A stretch of DNA of 64,000 nucleotides from Bradyrhizobium barranii subsp. barranii (GTDB taxonomy: Bacteria; Pseudomonadota; Alphaproteobacteria; Rhizobiales; Xanthobacteraceae): assembly GCF_017565645.3 (NCBI RefSeq), contig NZ_CP086136.1:124001-188000 (forward strand). The letters are read 5' to 3'. Position 1 is the first letter of the stretch, and each line of letters starts with the position of its first letter. Position numbers and translations under genes: made by a program. Below are positions 27,837 to 36,543 of this stretch, in pieces. The notes beneath the pieces are model-generated. The model was not told where the DNA came from. It saw only the letters and a program-made list of their open reading frames with translations, and made no database searches.

Positions 27837-28553
27837 TTACTTTTGTTTGCCTGCGCCGGGCAATTGCAGAGGCGGCGCCGGAGCGGGCTTGCCCGGGCTC
27901 CCCGATCCGCAATCATTGCTGCCGCCCTGCGGCAGCAATGCCTGCACCCTGCCGCTGTCGGATTCCACCCGCGAGACGCCCGTGGTCATGTCGACCGCCA
28001 GACGATCGCCGCGCAGCACGTTCCTGCACTGCGTGAGGACGACGCCGCCGAGCATGGTGATGAGGTTGGTTTTGGTGTCGAACACGGCGGTCTCGCCTGT
28101 TACCACCTGGTCCTTCTGGGTGACGACGACATTGCCGCGCGCTTCCAGCCGCTTGATCGAGGAGCTGCCACCCGGCCCCGGCTGCGCCGACTGCATCGGC
28201 GCACCCTTGGTCCCCTTCGCCGCGGGCTGCGGCGCGGCCGGCTTGTCGCCGCCGCCGGAGTCGTAAAACACCACGAGCGTCTTCGACGTCATGGTGGTGT
28301 CGCCCTGGATGACCTTCACATTGCCGGAGAAGGTTGCCTCCTTTTTCTTGTCGCGCATCTCGAGCGAGGCGGCTTCGATCTGGATCGGCTGGTCGCGGTT
28401 TTGCGAAAAGCCCTGCATTGCGTTGGGCACGCCCTGCATCGTGCTCTGTGCGACGGCCGCACCGGTTGCGACCAGCGCAACAGTGGCGGCGAGCGCAGCC
28501 GCACCGAGAATGGCGCACCGCTTGTCTTCGTTGCGCGAAAAGAATCTCACCAT
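27837..28553 (-). CDS. lptA: LPS transport periplasmic protein LptA
   Basis: Periplasmic bridge protein that passes LPS from LptC to LptD, 238 aa. A signal peptide is followed by the OstA/LptA domain: DQPIQIEAASLEMRDKKKEATFSGNVKVIQGD, shown in pieces here as IQIEAASLEMRD and ATFSGNVKVIQGD, then KRLEARGNVVVTQ and DMTTGVSRV. A Pro/Ala insertion (KPAAPQPAAKG) divides the domain, as in other Bradyrhizobium forms. ATG at 28553 lies 5 bases after the lptC stop, so the pair is translationally coupled. Followed 246 bp later by lptB. Confidence 0.93.
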   Translation of the reverse strand: MVRFFSRNEDKRCAILGAAALAATVALVATGAAVAQSTMQGVPNAMQGFSQNRDQPIQIEAASLEMRDKKKEATFSGNVKVIQGDTTMTSKTLVVFYDSGGGDKPAAPQPAAKGTKGAPMQSAQPGPGGSSSIKRLEARGNVVVTQKDQVVTGETAVFDTKTNLITMLGGVVLTQCRNVLRGDRLAVDMTTGVSRVESDSGRVQALLPQGGSNDCGSGSPGKPAPAPPLQLPGAGKQK

Positions 28554-28558
28554 GAAAA

Positions 28559-29341
28559 TCACTTTGAATTGGCAGACTTGTTCTGAGGCGTGCGTGTCTT
28601 CACCGGCGGCGCGGGCTGCTCGGCCGGCGCAGGCTGGGCAGCGGCGGGGTCATCCAGCTTGTCCAGATGCATCACCACATTGCCCTCGAAGCGGATGACG
28701 TCGCCGCCTTCCGTGATCCGCAGCCGGTCGGCGGTCAGCGTTCCGTTGGTCAGCTTGACGTCGACATGCTCATCCGAGGAGACCGTTCCCTTGCCCATGT
28801 CGACGAAGGCCGAGTTCAGCCGCGCCTCATAGCCGGACGAGGTGCGCAGGAAGATGTCCTTGTGCAGGTCGAGCTGCTGCTGCTTGTTGTCGAAGCGGCC
28901 GGTGCGCGCATCGAGCAGCAAAGTGGATTTGTCTTCCATCAGCACCTTTGCGCGCAAATCGTTGAGATCGACATGATCGGGGTCGGTGATGTCCTGCGTC
29001 GCGGTCTTGGCCCAGAGCTCGTAGGGCCGCTGGTCCGGGGTGAAGCCGGACATATGCGGCGTTTCCATCGTGATCTTGGTGCCCGTCACCACGAGATTTC
29101 CGGAGTCGAGCTTCACGGGGATCTGGAAGGGATTGAGGAAGGTCGAGACGGCGACGATCGCGGCCATGGACGCAGCCACCGTCACCGGCACCGCGATGCG
29201 CAGAATCCGCACCAGGCGGCTGTGGCGCGCCGCGCTGGCAAACTTCGCCGCAAGCGCGGCGTCGTAGGTTGGATTCTGGGCCGAATTCACCTGAGCTCCC
29301 GAGGTGTCGCTCGTCTCGTCCGGTTGACGGGCGCACGCCAT
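28559..29341 (-). CDS. lptC: LPS export system protein LptC
   Basis: Bitopic inner-membrane protein linking LptFG to LptA, 260 aa. One membrane span near residues 45-65 (ILRIAVPVTVAASMAAIVAVSTF in part) is followed by a periplasmic jellyroll with GTKITMETPHMSGFTPDQRPYE and FLRTSSGYEARLNSA. A Pro/Ala-rich tail ends the protein. The ATG at 29341 gives MACARQPDE; a GTG at 29290 (NSAQNPTYD) is an alternative start. First of lptC-lptA-lptB and directly downstream of an RNase D-like gene. Confidence 0.9.
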   Translation of the reverse strand: MACARQPDETSDTSGAQVNSAQNPTYDAALAAKFASAARHSRLVRILRIAVPVTVAASMAAIVAVSTFLNPFQIPVKLDSGNLVVTGTKITMETPHMSGFTPDQRPYELWAKTATQDITDPDHVDLNDLRAKVLMEDKSTLLLDARTGRFDNKQQQLDLHKDIFLRTSSGYEARLNSAFVDMGKGTVSSDEHVDVKLTNGTLTADRLRITEGGDVIRFEGNVVMHLDKLDDPAAAQPAPAEQPAPPVKTRTPQNKSANSK

Positions 29342-29436
29342 AGTATCCGGCGCCGCCTGAATATGCAGCCTGCGACAGGCCGCACGAAAGTGTCCGAAAC
29401 GGGGCGGCAGCCCTAAGCTAACAGCGGCCCGAGGCC

Positions 29437-30051
29437 TCAGGAATGCGCGAAAATGTCCTCTTCCGCCCAGCCCTGGAGATCGAGCAGAGCGCGGGTCGGC
29501 AGGAAGTCGAAACAGGCTTTTGCCAGCGCGGTGCGGCCTTCCCGCACCAGCATGGCGTCGAGCCGCTCGCGCAGGGCATGAAGGTGCAGCACGTCGGAGG
29601 CGGCGTAGGCGAGCTGCGGCTCGGTCAGGCTGTCGGAACCCCAGTCGCTGGATTGCTGCTGCTTGGAGAGGTCGACATTGAGCACCTCGCGCACGAGGTC
29701 CTTGAGGCCATGCCGGTCGGTGTAGGTGCGGGTCAGGCGGGAGGCAATCTTGGTGCAATAAATCGGGCCGGTCATGACGCCGAACGTCTCGTACAGCACC
29801 GCGACGTCGAACCGCGCGAAGTGGAAGATCTTCGTGATCCCGGGATTGGCCAGCAGGGCCTTCAGGTTCGGCGCGTCGGTGTAGCCCTTGGGGATCTGCA
29901 CGACGTCGGCGCTGCCGTCGCCGGGCGAGAGCTGCACCACGCAGAGCCGGTCGCGGTGCGGGTTCAGCCCCATGGTCTCGGTGTCGATCGCCACCGCTCC
30001 GGTGTAGCGGGACAGGTCGGGCAGGTCGCCGCGATGCAGGCGTACGGTCAT
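29437..30051 (-). CDS. rnd: Ribonuclease D-like 3'-5' exonuclease
   Basis: DEDDy exonuclease of 204 aa. It contains only the catalytic domain; the HRDC domains of full RNase D (about 370 aa) are absent, as in many rhizobial short forms. ExoI AIDTETMGLNPHRD (residues 21-34), ExoII KIFHFARFDVAVL, and ExoIII AYAASDVLHLHAL with the motif Tyr are all present. Likely role is 3' trimming of tRNA or small RNA. Lies upstream of lptC on the same strand, as in related genomes. Confidence 0.88.
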   Translation of the reverse strand: MTVRLHRGDLPDLSRYTGAVAIDTETMGLNPHRDRLCVVQLSPGDGSADVVQIPKGYTDAPNLKALLANPGITKIFHFARFDVAVLYETFGVMTGPIYCTKIASRLTRTYTDRHGLKDLVREVLNVDLSKQQQSSDWGSDSLTEPQLAYAASDVLHLHALRERLDAMLVREGRTALAKACFDFLPTRALLDLQGWAEEDIFAHS

Positions 30052-30168
30052 GGCGTTTCAAAACCTCAATCGAATTGGTCGGTCGGCATCATAAGCTAAT
30101 CGGATTGCCCGCGATGTAGCCACTGGCGGCGGGCGGCGCAAGCGGCAGCTGTTCCCGCCGGGGCGCGG

Positions 30169-31521
30169 TCAGATCGCCGCCAGCATGATGCAGATCATCG
30201 CCGCCACCGTCGTGCGGCTGGCACCATCGCGAAAAGTGTAGAGAATCGGGTCGTCGGGCATCTCGCGGCGATGGGCCATCATCAGGGCGCGGCCGAACCA
30301 GTAGAGCAGCAGCGGATTGAGCAGCCACAGCATCCAGGGACGGCTGTAGAGCGGCGTCACGGCGGAGGAGGAGACGTAGAGCGAGAACACGGTCACCGCG
30401 TTCATGGCGCTGGCCGCCGCCATCGCGCCGATGATGTGCAGGTCGGTGATCCTGTAATCGCGGTTGGAGGGATCCGCGAGGCCGGCGCTCTCGCGCATGC
30501 TGAGCTCGCTGAAGCGCTTGATCAGGGCGAGCGAGGTGAACACGAACAGCGAGAAGATCAAGAGCCATTCCGACAGCACCACGCCGACGCCGACCGCGCC
30601 GGCGATGATGCGCAGCGTGTAGAGGCCGGCGAGCGTCACGACGTCGACCAGCATCTTGCGCTTGAGCGCGAGCGAATAGGCGATCGTGGTGGCGAGATAG
30701 CCACCGAGCACGCCGAGGAACAAAGGCGAGATGCAGAGGCTGGCGGCGATCGCGAGCAGCCACAGCGCGGGAATCGCAAGCAGCGCCGAGGACATCGGCA
30801 GCCGACCTGCCGCCAGCGCGCGATGGCGCTTGGTCGGATGCTGCCGATCGGCTGAGAGATCGAGCAGATCGTTCATCAGATAGGCACCCGACGCGCAGGC
30901 CGAGAACGCGAGGAACGCCAGCAACGCGTAGCCGAGCGTCGCAAGATTCATCTGATGCGCCGTGATCGCCGGCACGAATACCAGCGTGTTCTTGGCGTAT
31001 TGATAGACGCGCAGCGCCTGCGCCCAGGTCTTAAGGCTGGCACGGCTGCTGCCGCGCGTCTCGATGCGCTCCATGGAGGCGCGGTCGAACGGCAGCCGGT
31101 CAGCCGCCACGAGATCGGCCGGCGCAACGACGCCATCGAACCCGAGATGCGCGGCAATGCCCGCCGCATGGTGCGCAAACCGGCCGGCCACCAGATAGAT
31201 TGCCTCGCCCCGCGCCCGTGCCGCCAGGGCCTGGTTCAGCACGTCGGCGTCATAGGGCAGATGGGCGTAGTCGAGCTCGGCCTGCGCCAGGATATCGGTG
31301 AGCGCCGCCATGCCCGGGCGTCCGCCCGCGCCGAAGCGGGCCAGCATCCGGCCGGGGCTGGAGAACAGCGCTTCCAGCAGCAGCTCGGACCGCAGCAGGG
31401 CGCCTTCGAGATCGATGACAAGCGTCCGCGCCGCGGCGAGGGTCACCGACGGTGTGGGGACGCCCGAATCGTAGTGCCAGGCAGGCTGCTCCATCCGAAA
31501 ACGCTCTATTGGCCGCAACAT
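30169..31521 (-). CDS. HAD-like domain fused to UbiA-family prenyltransferase, decaprenyl-phosphate phosphoribosyltransferase-like
   Basis: A 450-aa membrane enzyme. Residues 30-150 form a HAD-like domain whose nucleophile motif is VIDLEGALLRS; the usual second Asp is Glu, so phosphatase activity is uncertain. The C-terminal UbiA domain has eight to nine membrane spans and the Mg-diphosphate motif NDLLDLSADRQHPTKRHRALAAG, in order NDxxDxxxDxxHPTKRxR. This strongly resembles mycobacterial Rv3806c and Azorhizobium NoeC, which put phosphoribose on a polyprenyl phosphate. DprE1- and DprE2-like genes lie at 51.5-53.6 kb. The start may instead be the ATG at 31494. Confidence 0.78.
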   Translation of the reverse strand: MLRPIERFRMEQPAWHYDSGVPTPSVTLAAARTLVIDLEGALLRSELLLEALFSSPGRMLARFGAGGRPGMAALTDILAQAELDYAHLPYDADVLNQALAARARGEAIYLVAGRFAHHAAGIAAHLGFDGVVAPADLVAADRLPFDRASMERIETRGSSRASLKTWAQALRVYQYAKNTLVFVPAITAHQMNLATLGYALLAFLAFSACASGAYLMNDLLDLSADRQHPTKRHRALAAGRLPMSSALLAIPALWLLAIAASLCISPLFLGVLGGYLATTIAYSLALKRKMLVDVVTLAGLYTLRIIAGAVGVGVVLSEWLLIFSLFVFTSLALIKRFSELSMRESAGLADPSNRDYRITDLHIIGAMAAASAMNAVTVFSLYVSSSAVTPLYSRPWMLWLLNPLLLYWFGRALMMAHRREMPDDPILYTFRDGASRTTVAAMICIMLAAI

Positions 31522-31637
31522 GACCGGCCTTGAGGCCGGGGAGCAGGGAAATGGACGGCCGAGAGCCTAGGGGGCATTCGCTAAGGGCGACTTAACCGGG
31601 GGGAAGGGCCGGCAGCCCCTGGGGGATGCCGGGCACA

Positions 31638-31664
31638 ATCCATGCACCCTGCTGTTGCATGGAT
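31638..31664. repeat. Perfect inverted repeat upstream of the MFS gene
   Basis: ATCCATGCA (31638-31646) and TGCATGGAT (31656-31664) are perfect 9-bp arms with a 9-nt spacer, about 130 bp before the MFS start. It could be an operator or an RNA hairpin; no U-tract follows. Confidence 0.55.
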
Positions 31665-31790
31665 CCCACAACCCGGCGCCAGCTTCATGTTCCGGCAGGG
31701 CTTTTGCCGCGCGCCCCGTGAAAATCCTCCCGGCCGACCCCATCTGCGAGTTTCGCGCGCTTGCGCGCCCCCACGATGAAATCAGGTGTC

Positions 31791-33062
31791 ATGACCGAAC
31801 AGACGCTCGCTGCGCCTATCGACGACCAGCAGGAACGCCAGCGCGGTTTTACGCGCTACCAGGCGCTCCTGATCGCACTGCTCGCGTTCACGCAGTTCAC
31901 GATCATCCTCGATTTCATCATCATGTCGCCGCTCGGCGCCATCCTGATGCCGGCGCTCGACATCACGGCCGGGCAATTCGGCGTCGCGGTGTCGGCCTAC
32001 GCGTTCAGCGCGGGACTGTCGGGGATCCTGGCCGCGGGCTTTGCCGATCGCTTCGACCGCAAGCGCCTGCTGCTGTTCTTCTATGTCGGCTTCACGCTCG
32101 GGACCCTGCTCTGTGCCGCCGCGCAGACCTACCACGTTCTGCTGCTCGGCAGGATCGTGACCGGATTGTTCGGCGGCGTGATCGGCTCGGTCGTGCTCGC
32201 CATCATCACCGACCTGTTTCCGCTGCACCTGCGCGGCCGCGTGATGGGCTTCGTCCAGACGGCGTTCGCCGCGAGCCAGGTGCTCGGCATTCCCGCCGGG
32301 CTGTTTCTCGCCAATCACTGGAACTGGCATGTCTGCTTCGTTGCGATCGTCGGCTTGTCGATCGTTGCGATCGCCGTCATCGCCTTCGCGATGGAGCCGG
32401 TCGACGCGCATCTGAAACTGAAGCAGGACAGAAACCCGTTCCGCCATCTGATCGCGACCATCGGACAACCGCGCTATACGCTGGCCTTCGCCGTCACGAC
32501 ATTGCTGGCGACGGGCGGGTACATGCTGATGCCGTTCTCCAGCGCCTTCACCGTGCATAATCTCGGGATCGACATCCTGCATCTGCCGACGATCTATCTC
32601 GTCTCCGGCCTGTTCAGCATCGTCACGGGACCGCTGGTCGGCAGGGCCAGCGACGCGTTCGGCAAGTACCCGACCTTCGTCTTCGGCAGCGTGGTGTCTG
32701 TCATCATGGTGCTGATCTACACCCATCTCGGCCACGTCTCGCTCGCGACCGCGATCCTCGTCAACGTGCTGATGTTCGTCGGCATCTTCTCGCGCATGAT
32801 CCCGTCGCAGGCGCTGATGTCGGCGATCCCCGACCCCAGCCAGCGCGGCTCGTTCAGCGCGGTCAGCGCGTCGCTTCAGCAGCTCTCCGGTGGGCTCGGT
32901 TCGGTCCTCGCCGCCGCCATCATCGCACAACAACCGGATGGTTCGCTGCTCCATTTCGACCGGATCGGCTACGTCGTCGTCGCGTCGGCAATCGTCTCGC
33001 TGGTCGCGATGTACTTTGTGCAGAAGGCGGTGGCGGAGCGGACCGGGAGACGGGTGGTCTGA
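31791..33062 (+). CDS. Major facilitator superfamily transporter
   Basis: Inner-membrane carrier of about 423 aa with 12 hydrophobic segments, probably an exporter of the DHA1 group by its N-terminal half: FTIILDFIIMSPLGAILMPAL with an acidic residue in TM1. The loop 2-3 motif GFADRFDRKRLLLFFY is followed by GRIVTGLFGGVIGSVVLAIITDLFP in TM4-5. Substrate unknown. Start MTEQTLA at 31791 has AGGTG close upstream; an ATG at 31776 is an alternative. It stands alone, preceded by a perfect inverted repeat. Confidence 0.85.
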   Translation: MTEQTLAAPIDDQQERQRGFTRYQALLIALLAFTQFTIILDFIIMSPLGAILMPALDITAGQFGVAVSAYAFSAGLSGILAAGFADRFDRKRLLLFFYVGFTLGTLLCAAAQTYHVLLLGRIVTGLFGGVIGSVVLAIITDLFPLHLRGRVMGFVQTAFAASQVLGIPAGLFLANHWNWHVCFVAIVGLSIVAIAVIAFAMEPVDAHLKLKQDRNPFRHLIATIGQPRYTLAFAVTTLLATGGYMLMPFSSAFTVHNLGIDILHLPTIYLVSGLFSIVTGPLVGRASDAFGKYPTFVFGSVVSVIMVLIYTHLGHVSLATAILVNVLMFVGIFSRMIPSQALMSAIPDPSQRGSFSAVSASLQQLSGGLGSVLAAAIIAQQPDGSLLHFDRIGYVVVASAIVSLVAMYFVQKAVAERTGRRVV

Positions 33063-33084
33063 GGGCTCGACTTGAAAAAGCCCG

Positions 33085-33468
33085 CTATGCCCGCCCGCCG
33101 GCCAGCATTTCAAGCTGGTCGTGCAGCTGCGCAGGAAGATACGGCTTGGGGATGAACCTCGCCCCGAGCGGGATGTCATCCGCTGCCGGGGAGAGTTGGC
33201 CGGACGTAATGAGGAGCCGAACGGGCGGCCATCGGTCTCTAATCACCGCTGCCAGCCGAAGGCCATCCATCGAGCCGGGCATCTGAATGTCTGTGAAGAC
33301 GACGGTGATCGCCGGTTCCGTCTCCAGCAGATTGACAGCCTCGTCTGCGTCGGCCGCCTCGAAGACATCGAAGCCCATATCCCGCACCATGTCAGCCGCG
33401 TTCACGCGGATGAGGAAGTCATCTTCCACGATGAGGATCACGTCCCTATGCTGGCTGAGATTGGACAC
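33085..33468 (-). CDS. Single-domain response regulator (CheY-like receiver)
   Basis: A 127-aa receiver domain without an output domain. Acid pocket is VEDD (residues 14-17), the phospho-acceptor Asp lies in VVFTDIQMPG near residue 60, the switch Thr/Ser is in LLITSGQ and the Lys in IPKPY. It probably relays phosphate or regulates a partner by contact. It is divergent from a GAF histidine kinase, 103 bp away, its likely cognate. A weakly similar pattern is common for orphan receivers in Bradyrhizobium. Confidence 0.9.
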   Translation of the reverse strand: MSNLSQHRDVILIVEDDFLIRVNAADMVRDMGFDVFEAADADEAVNLLETEPAITVVFTDIQMPGSMDGLRLAAVIRDRWPPVRLLITSGQLSPAADDIPLGARFIPKPYLPAQLHDQLEMLAGGRA

Positions 33469-33571
33469 TTATGCTCCGGCATAACCGAGCCTAAGGTTTG
33501 AACGGCTTCTTTGTTCCACCGAACGTCTTGCAAAGGATCGCGTTTGTTAGAGTAGGGCGTTAGGGTTCACC

Positions 33572-34741
33572 ATGGTAATTGACATCAAGGCGGACGTGGA
33601 TGCCGTCCAGCAGATTGGGGCAGTTCCCAAAGTTCTGGATTTGGCCGCACGCATAACGGGCATGGGCTTCGACGCCATAGCTCGCGTAACTTCATATCAA
33701 TGGATTTGCTGCGCCGTTCGGGACAGCATCGACTTTGGCCTTGGGCCGGGCGGGGAACTCCGCGTCGAGACGACCATCTGCAACGAGATACGGCAGCACG
33801 GCAACACGGTGGTCATCAACGATGTGCAGACGGACGACGTCTTCTGCAATCATCCGACACCGGCCATGTATGGATTTCGCAGCTACATCTCAGCGCCCAT
33901 CGTCCTGATCGACGGAACCGTTTGGGGAACGCTGTGCGCCATCGACCCCACGCCTCGACAACTTCGTACGCCGGAAATCCTCGACACGTTTCAGCTGTTG
34001 GCGGAACTGATCGCTGCGCAGCTCGAACTCAATCAACGTCTGGAGCGGAGCCAGGCCGATCTCGTCGACGAGCGAAAAACGGCAGAGCTTCGCGAGCAGT
34101 TCATCGGCGTATTGGGACACGATCTTCGCAATCCCCTCGCGGCCGTCGATGCAGGCATGCGCGTGCTGCTGAAGAACCTCGACACCGGGCGCGCGCCCGA
34201 AATCGCGCTTGGCGTTCAAAAGGCCGTCTATCGCATGGCCGGCATCGTCGAAAACGTTATGGACTTCGCGCGAGGCCGACTTGGCGGAGGCCTTACGATC
34301 AAGCAAGATGCGACGCTGCCGTTGACGCCGGTGCTGGAGCAAATCATTGCGGAGTTCAGGACGGCTTGGCCGACCGTGACGATCAGTTCATCGGTCCAGA
34401 TCGAAGAGCCCATCAGCTGCGATCGGAGCAAGATGGGACAACTGTTCTCAAACCTGCTCGGGAATGCAATTACGCACGGTGACCAGGATAGACCGATCCA
34501 CGTCGTAGCCAGAACCTTTGACGGAACGTTCGGGCTGACGGTTTCCAACGAAGGCCCGCCAATCTCCGAAAAGGCGCTGGCAAACCTCTTCAAGCCATAC
34601 ACGCGAGGCGACCGGCCCAGCCAGCAGGGCCTGGGACTCGGTCTCTACATTGCTTCGCAAATCGCCCAGGCCCATGGCGGCAAATTGAGTGCGATATCGA
34701 CCGCACGCGAAACGACCTTCTCTTTCGAGATGCCGATCTAG
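33572..34741 (+). CDS. Soluble GAF-domain sensor histidine kinase
   Basis: A 389-aa cytoplasmic kinase with no membrane span. An N-terminal GAF domain (about residues 20-155) contains SYISAPIVLIDGTVWGTLCAID. A short coiled coil follows, with the H-box IGVLGHDLRNPLAAVDAG near residue 185. The HATPase domain shows an N-box NLLGNAITHGD, then the G elements FKPYTRGD and GLGLGLYIASQIAQAHGG. Signal unknown; GAF domains of this kind bind small molecules or bilins. Divergent from a single-domain response regulator, which it may phosphorylate. Confidence 0.9.
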   Translation: MVIDIKADVDAVQQIGAVPKVLDLAARITGMGFDAIARVTSYQWICCAVRDSIDFGLGPGGELRVETTICNEIRQHGNTVVINDVQTDDVFCNHPTPAMYGFRSYISAPIVLIDGTVWGTLCAIDPTPRQLRTPEILDTFQLLAELIAAQLELNQRLERSQADLVDERKTAELREQFIGVLGHDLRNPLAAVDAGMRVLLKNLDTGRAPEIALGVQKAVYRMAGIVENVMDFARGRLGGGLTIKQDATLPLTPVLEQIIAEFRTAWPTVTISSSVQIEEPISCDRSKMGQLFSNLLGNAITHGDQDRPIHVVARTFDGTFGLTVSNEGPPISEKALANLFKPYTRGDRPSQQGLGLGLYIASQIAQAHGGKLSAISTARETTFSFEMPI

Positions 34742-34773
34742 GCGGGCCGGGAGCAGGATCGTCTGGAGCCAGG

Positions 34774-34983
34774 TTATTGCTTTACGCTGGCCGGGAAAAT
34801 GAGCGACTGATCGTCGATCTCCTGATCCGCGAGCTGATGGACGCCCGCCATGGCGTGCAGTTCGACCAAGGACGGCATGGCCGCGGCGGATAGCTCTATC
34901 GAGCGAGGTTGCGTCCTGAAGATCAGGGCAGAAGCGGCGATCAGAGCTGCAACGACGAAACAAGCGATCAGCGACCGGCGCAT
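34774..34983 (-). CDS. Small secreted or membrane-anchored protein of unknown function
   Basis: A 69-aa protein with a clear N-terminal hydrophobic segment (MRRSLIACFVVAALIAASALIF) and a polar C-terminal half without cysteines or a known motif. It lies 33 bp after the histidine kinase on the opposite strand and near another tiny membrane protein. A stop-to-stop reading frame with an ATG start, high third-position GC and the sensible signal profile support it. No family recognised. Confidence 0.6.
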   Translation of the reverse strand: MRRSLIACFVVAALIAASALIFRTQPRSIELSAAAMPSLVELHAMAGVHQLADQEIDDQSLIFPASVKQ

Positions 34984-35039
34984 ATGGCGTCTCCCACGTC
35001 TATGTGGAGAACAGAAAGCCTAACAAACAATAATGACCG

Positions 35040-35165
35040 CTAAACGCGGGCGCTCGACTCAGCAAACGCCGTCGTCGCGGACTCCTGGACGAAATGATCA
35101 AGGATGCCGGCGGCACCGAGTGCGACAACAGCGGCAAACAGACAGGCAATAATGAAAACGCGCAT
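35040..35165 (-). CDS. 41-aa single-span membrane protein
   Basis: Very short gene: MRVFIIACLFAAVVALGAAG, then a charged tail ending AESSARV before TAG at 35040-35042. The hydrophobic N-terminus could be a membrane anchor or signal. AGGGATCAACAGG precedes the ATG at 35165. It sits between the 69-aa gene and torD-like gene on the same strand, so it may belong to the formate dehydrogenase accessory operon. The coding call rests on composition and position only. Confidence 0.55.
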   Translation of the reverse strand: MRVFIIACLFAAVVALGAAGILDHFVQESATTAFAESSARV

Positions 35166-35239
35166 CCTGTTGATCCCTACATCTATAATCTAGCACGCTC
35201 CCAAACGGATTTGTGCAGCGCCCGTACAAAACACCGTGT

Positions 35240-35851
35240 TCAACCCGGAAGTGCAAAGGCCTCCGTCTCGATATCGATAAACGTCCGTCCGAGCGCGCCA
35301 ACGGCGGCATAGAAGTCTGCCGAACTGGCCCGCTCGAGATCGGCGAAAAAGCGCCTCATCCAGCGTGAGACATGCTGATCAAAGAAGAGGCGCTCGGCGC
35401 CCGCTGGCGCCAAAATGCTCCCGCCGGCAAGGCCTGCCATGATCTCACAGAGAAATCCCGCGTGATCCTCGGGCTCCGTACGCTCCGGGGCCTTTTCGAG
35501 GCCGAGCCCCTCGAGAGTTTCCCGCAACCGCGCAAGCGGACGGCCATACAGGGTATCGGACAGGTAGTGTGATGCGTAAGGCAGCAGTGCCCCCTTGCCC
35601 AAACCTGCAAAGAGGGTAAAGAACTCGCGCGATGCGGCCTGCTCATTGGTCCGGCGCGCCGCATCCGCCAGCGCCATGTGCGCCACGCCCATCGGGCTGG
35701 AATCGCCGTGCAATGCAGAGAGCCGGCGCAGCAGCTGCGTGTCCGGGCTGCGCGTCAGCAACGTCGCCAACAGCGCATATTCCTGCGCCCGGGCGAGGTC
35801 GAATTCATCGACGATACGCACTGAAGCGATTGTTGAAGTTGGATCCATCAT
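35240..35851 (-). CDS. TorD/DmsD-family molybdoenzyme chaperone
   Basis: All-helical cytoplasmic chaperone of about 203 aa that binds the Tat signal peptide of molybdenum enzymes until the cofactor is inserted. Family features visible: RAQEYALLATLLTRSPD at the start, FFTLFAGLGKGALLPYASHYL (the E/GxLxPYxSxYL core), EPEDHAGFLCEIMAGL (the EPxDHxGxxLE-like motif), and FFDQHVSRWMRRFF. Partner is most likely the FdhA-type subunit encoded at 42.3-45.3 kb. Third in the order DUF3305-DUF3306-torD. ATG at 35851 is chosen over a TTG at 35866. Confidence 0.9.
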   Translation of the reverse strand: MMDPTSTIASVRIVDEFDLARAQEYALLATLLTRSPDTQLLRRLSALHGDSSPMGVAHMALADAARRTNEQAASREFFTLFAGLGKGALLPYASHYLSDTLYGRPLARLRETLEGLGLEKAPERTEPEDHAGFLCEIMAGLAGGSILAPAGAERLFFDQHVSRWMRRFFADLERASSADFYAAVGALGRTFIDIETEAFALPG

Positions 35852-35887
35852 TATTCGATCGCGCAAGACATATCATCCTGCCGGTTG

Positions 35888-36523
35888 CTAGCGGGGCAAT
35901 GCGCTGCCATGACGTCGTGCTCGCTGGGAGGGCGGCTCTCCGGCAGCAGGACTGACGGACTGCATGCTCTCATTCCGGTCCTGGTCCGGTCGTGCCGTGG
36001 CATCATCGGGCAGCGATTGAGCTGCCCATGTCGTCGGTTCGAGACTGGGCTGTTCGGCATCGGGCCGCCCTTGCGGAATGAGCTCGGTTGGCGGCGGCAC
36101 GTCCGCAAGCGCGTCACCCACCTGCTCGAGCCCCTTCGACATCCGCGCGACGAGATCGGCGACGTTGTCCGCCGGATCGAGCGGGCCAAATCCTGGAATT
36201 GCGTTGGGATCGTTGAAATCCCACTGGTTCTCCGCGATCCCGATGAAGTCGCGGATCGCAGGATCGGTTGCCCAGGCACGGCGCAATGCCAGGCGCGTCA
36301 GTTCGGCCGGAACGCCCGTCTGCAGGAACGCCGCAATGTCGGTGTGAGCGCTGATAGATTCGATCGACGGTAGACTGGCGAGATCGAAAGGCTGGTCGTT
36401 CCCGTCATTCGCTACGGACGGCTCGGCAGCTCGCTCTTGGTCGGCCGGAGCAAGTTCAGCGTTTTGGCTTCTCGAGGCTTGCTTGAGCCGCGCCCAGCGA
36501 ACGAAGACGTTAGTCTCTGACAT
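35888..36523 (-). CDS. DUF3306 protein
   Basis: A 211-aa acidic soluble protein of the DUF3306 family. It starts with FVRWARLKQ, the typical SRWSRRK-like entry, and has the conserved core LTRLALRRAWATDPAIRDFIGIAENQWDFNDPNAIPGFG, shown here in halves: LALRRAWATDPAIRDF and ENQWDFNDPNAIPGFG. The C-terminal third is low-complexity. Always found in formate dehydrogenase clusters next to DUF3305 and TorD; probably an assembly helper. AGAGAG precedes the ATG. Confidence 0.88.
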   Translation of the reverse strand: MSETNVFVRWARLKQASRSQNAELAPADQERAAEPSVANDGNDQPFDLASLPSIESISAHTDIAAFLQTGVPAELTRLALRRAWATDPAIRDFIGIAENQWDFNDPNAIPGFGPLDPADNVADLVARMSKGLEQVGDALADVPPPTELIPQGRPDAEQPSLEPTTWAAQSLPDDATARPDQDRNESMQSVSPAAGEPPSQRARRHGSALPR

Positions 36524-36543
36524 CGATCTCTCTTATGCCGCTG

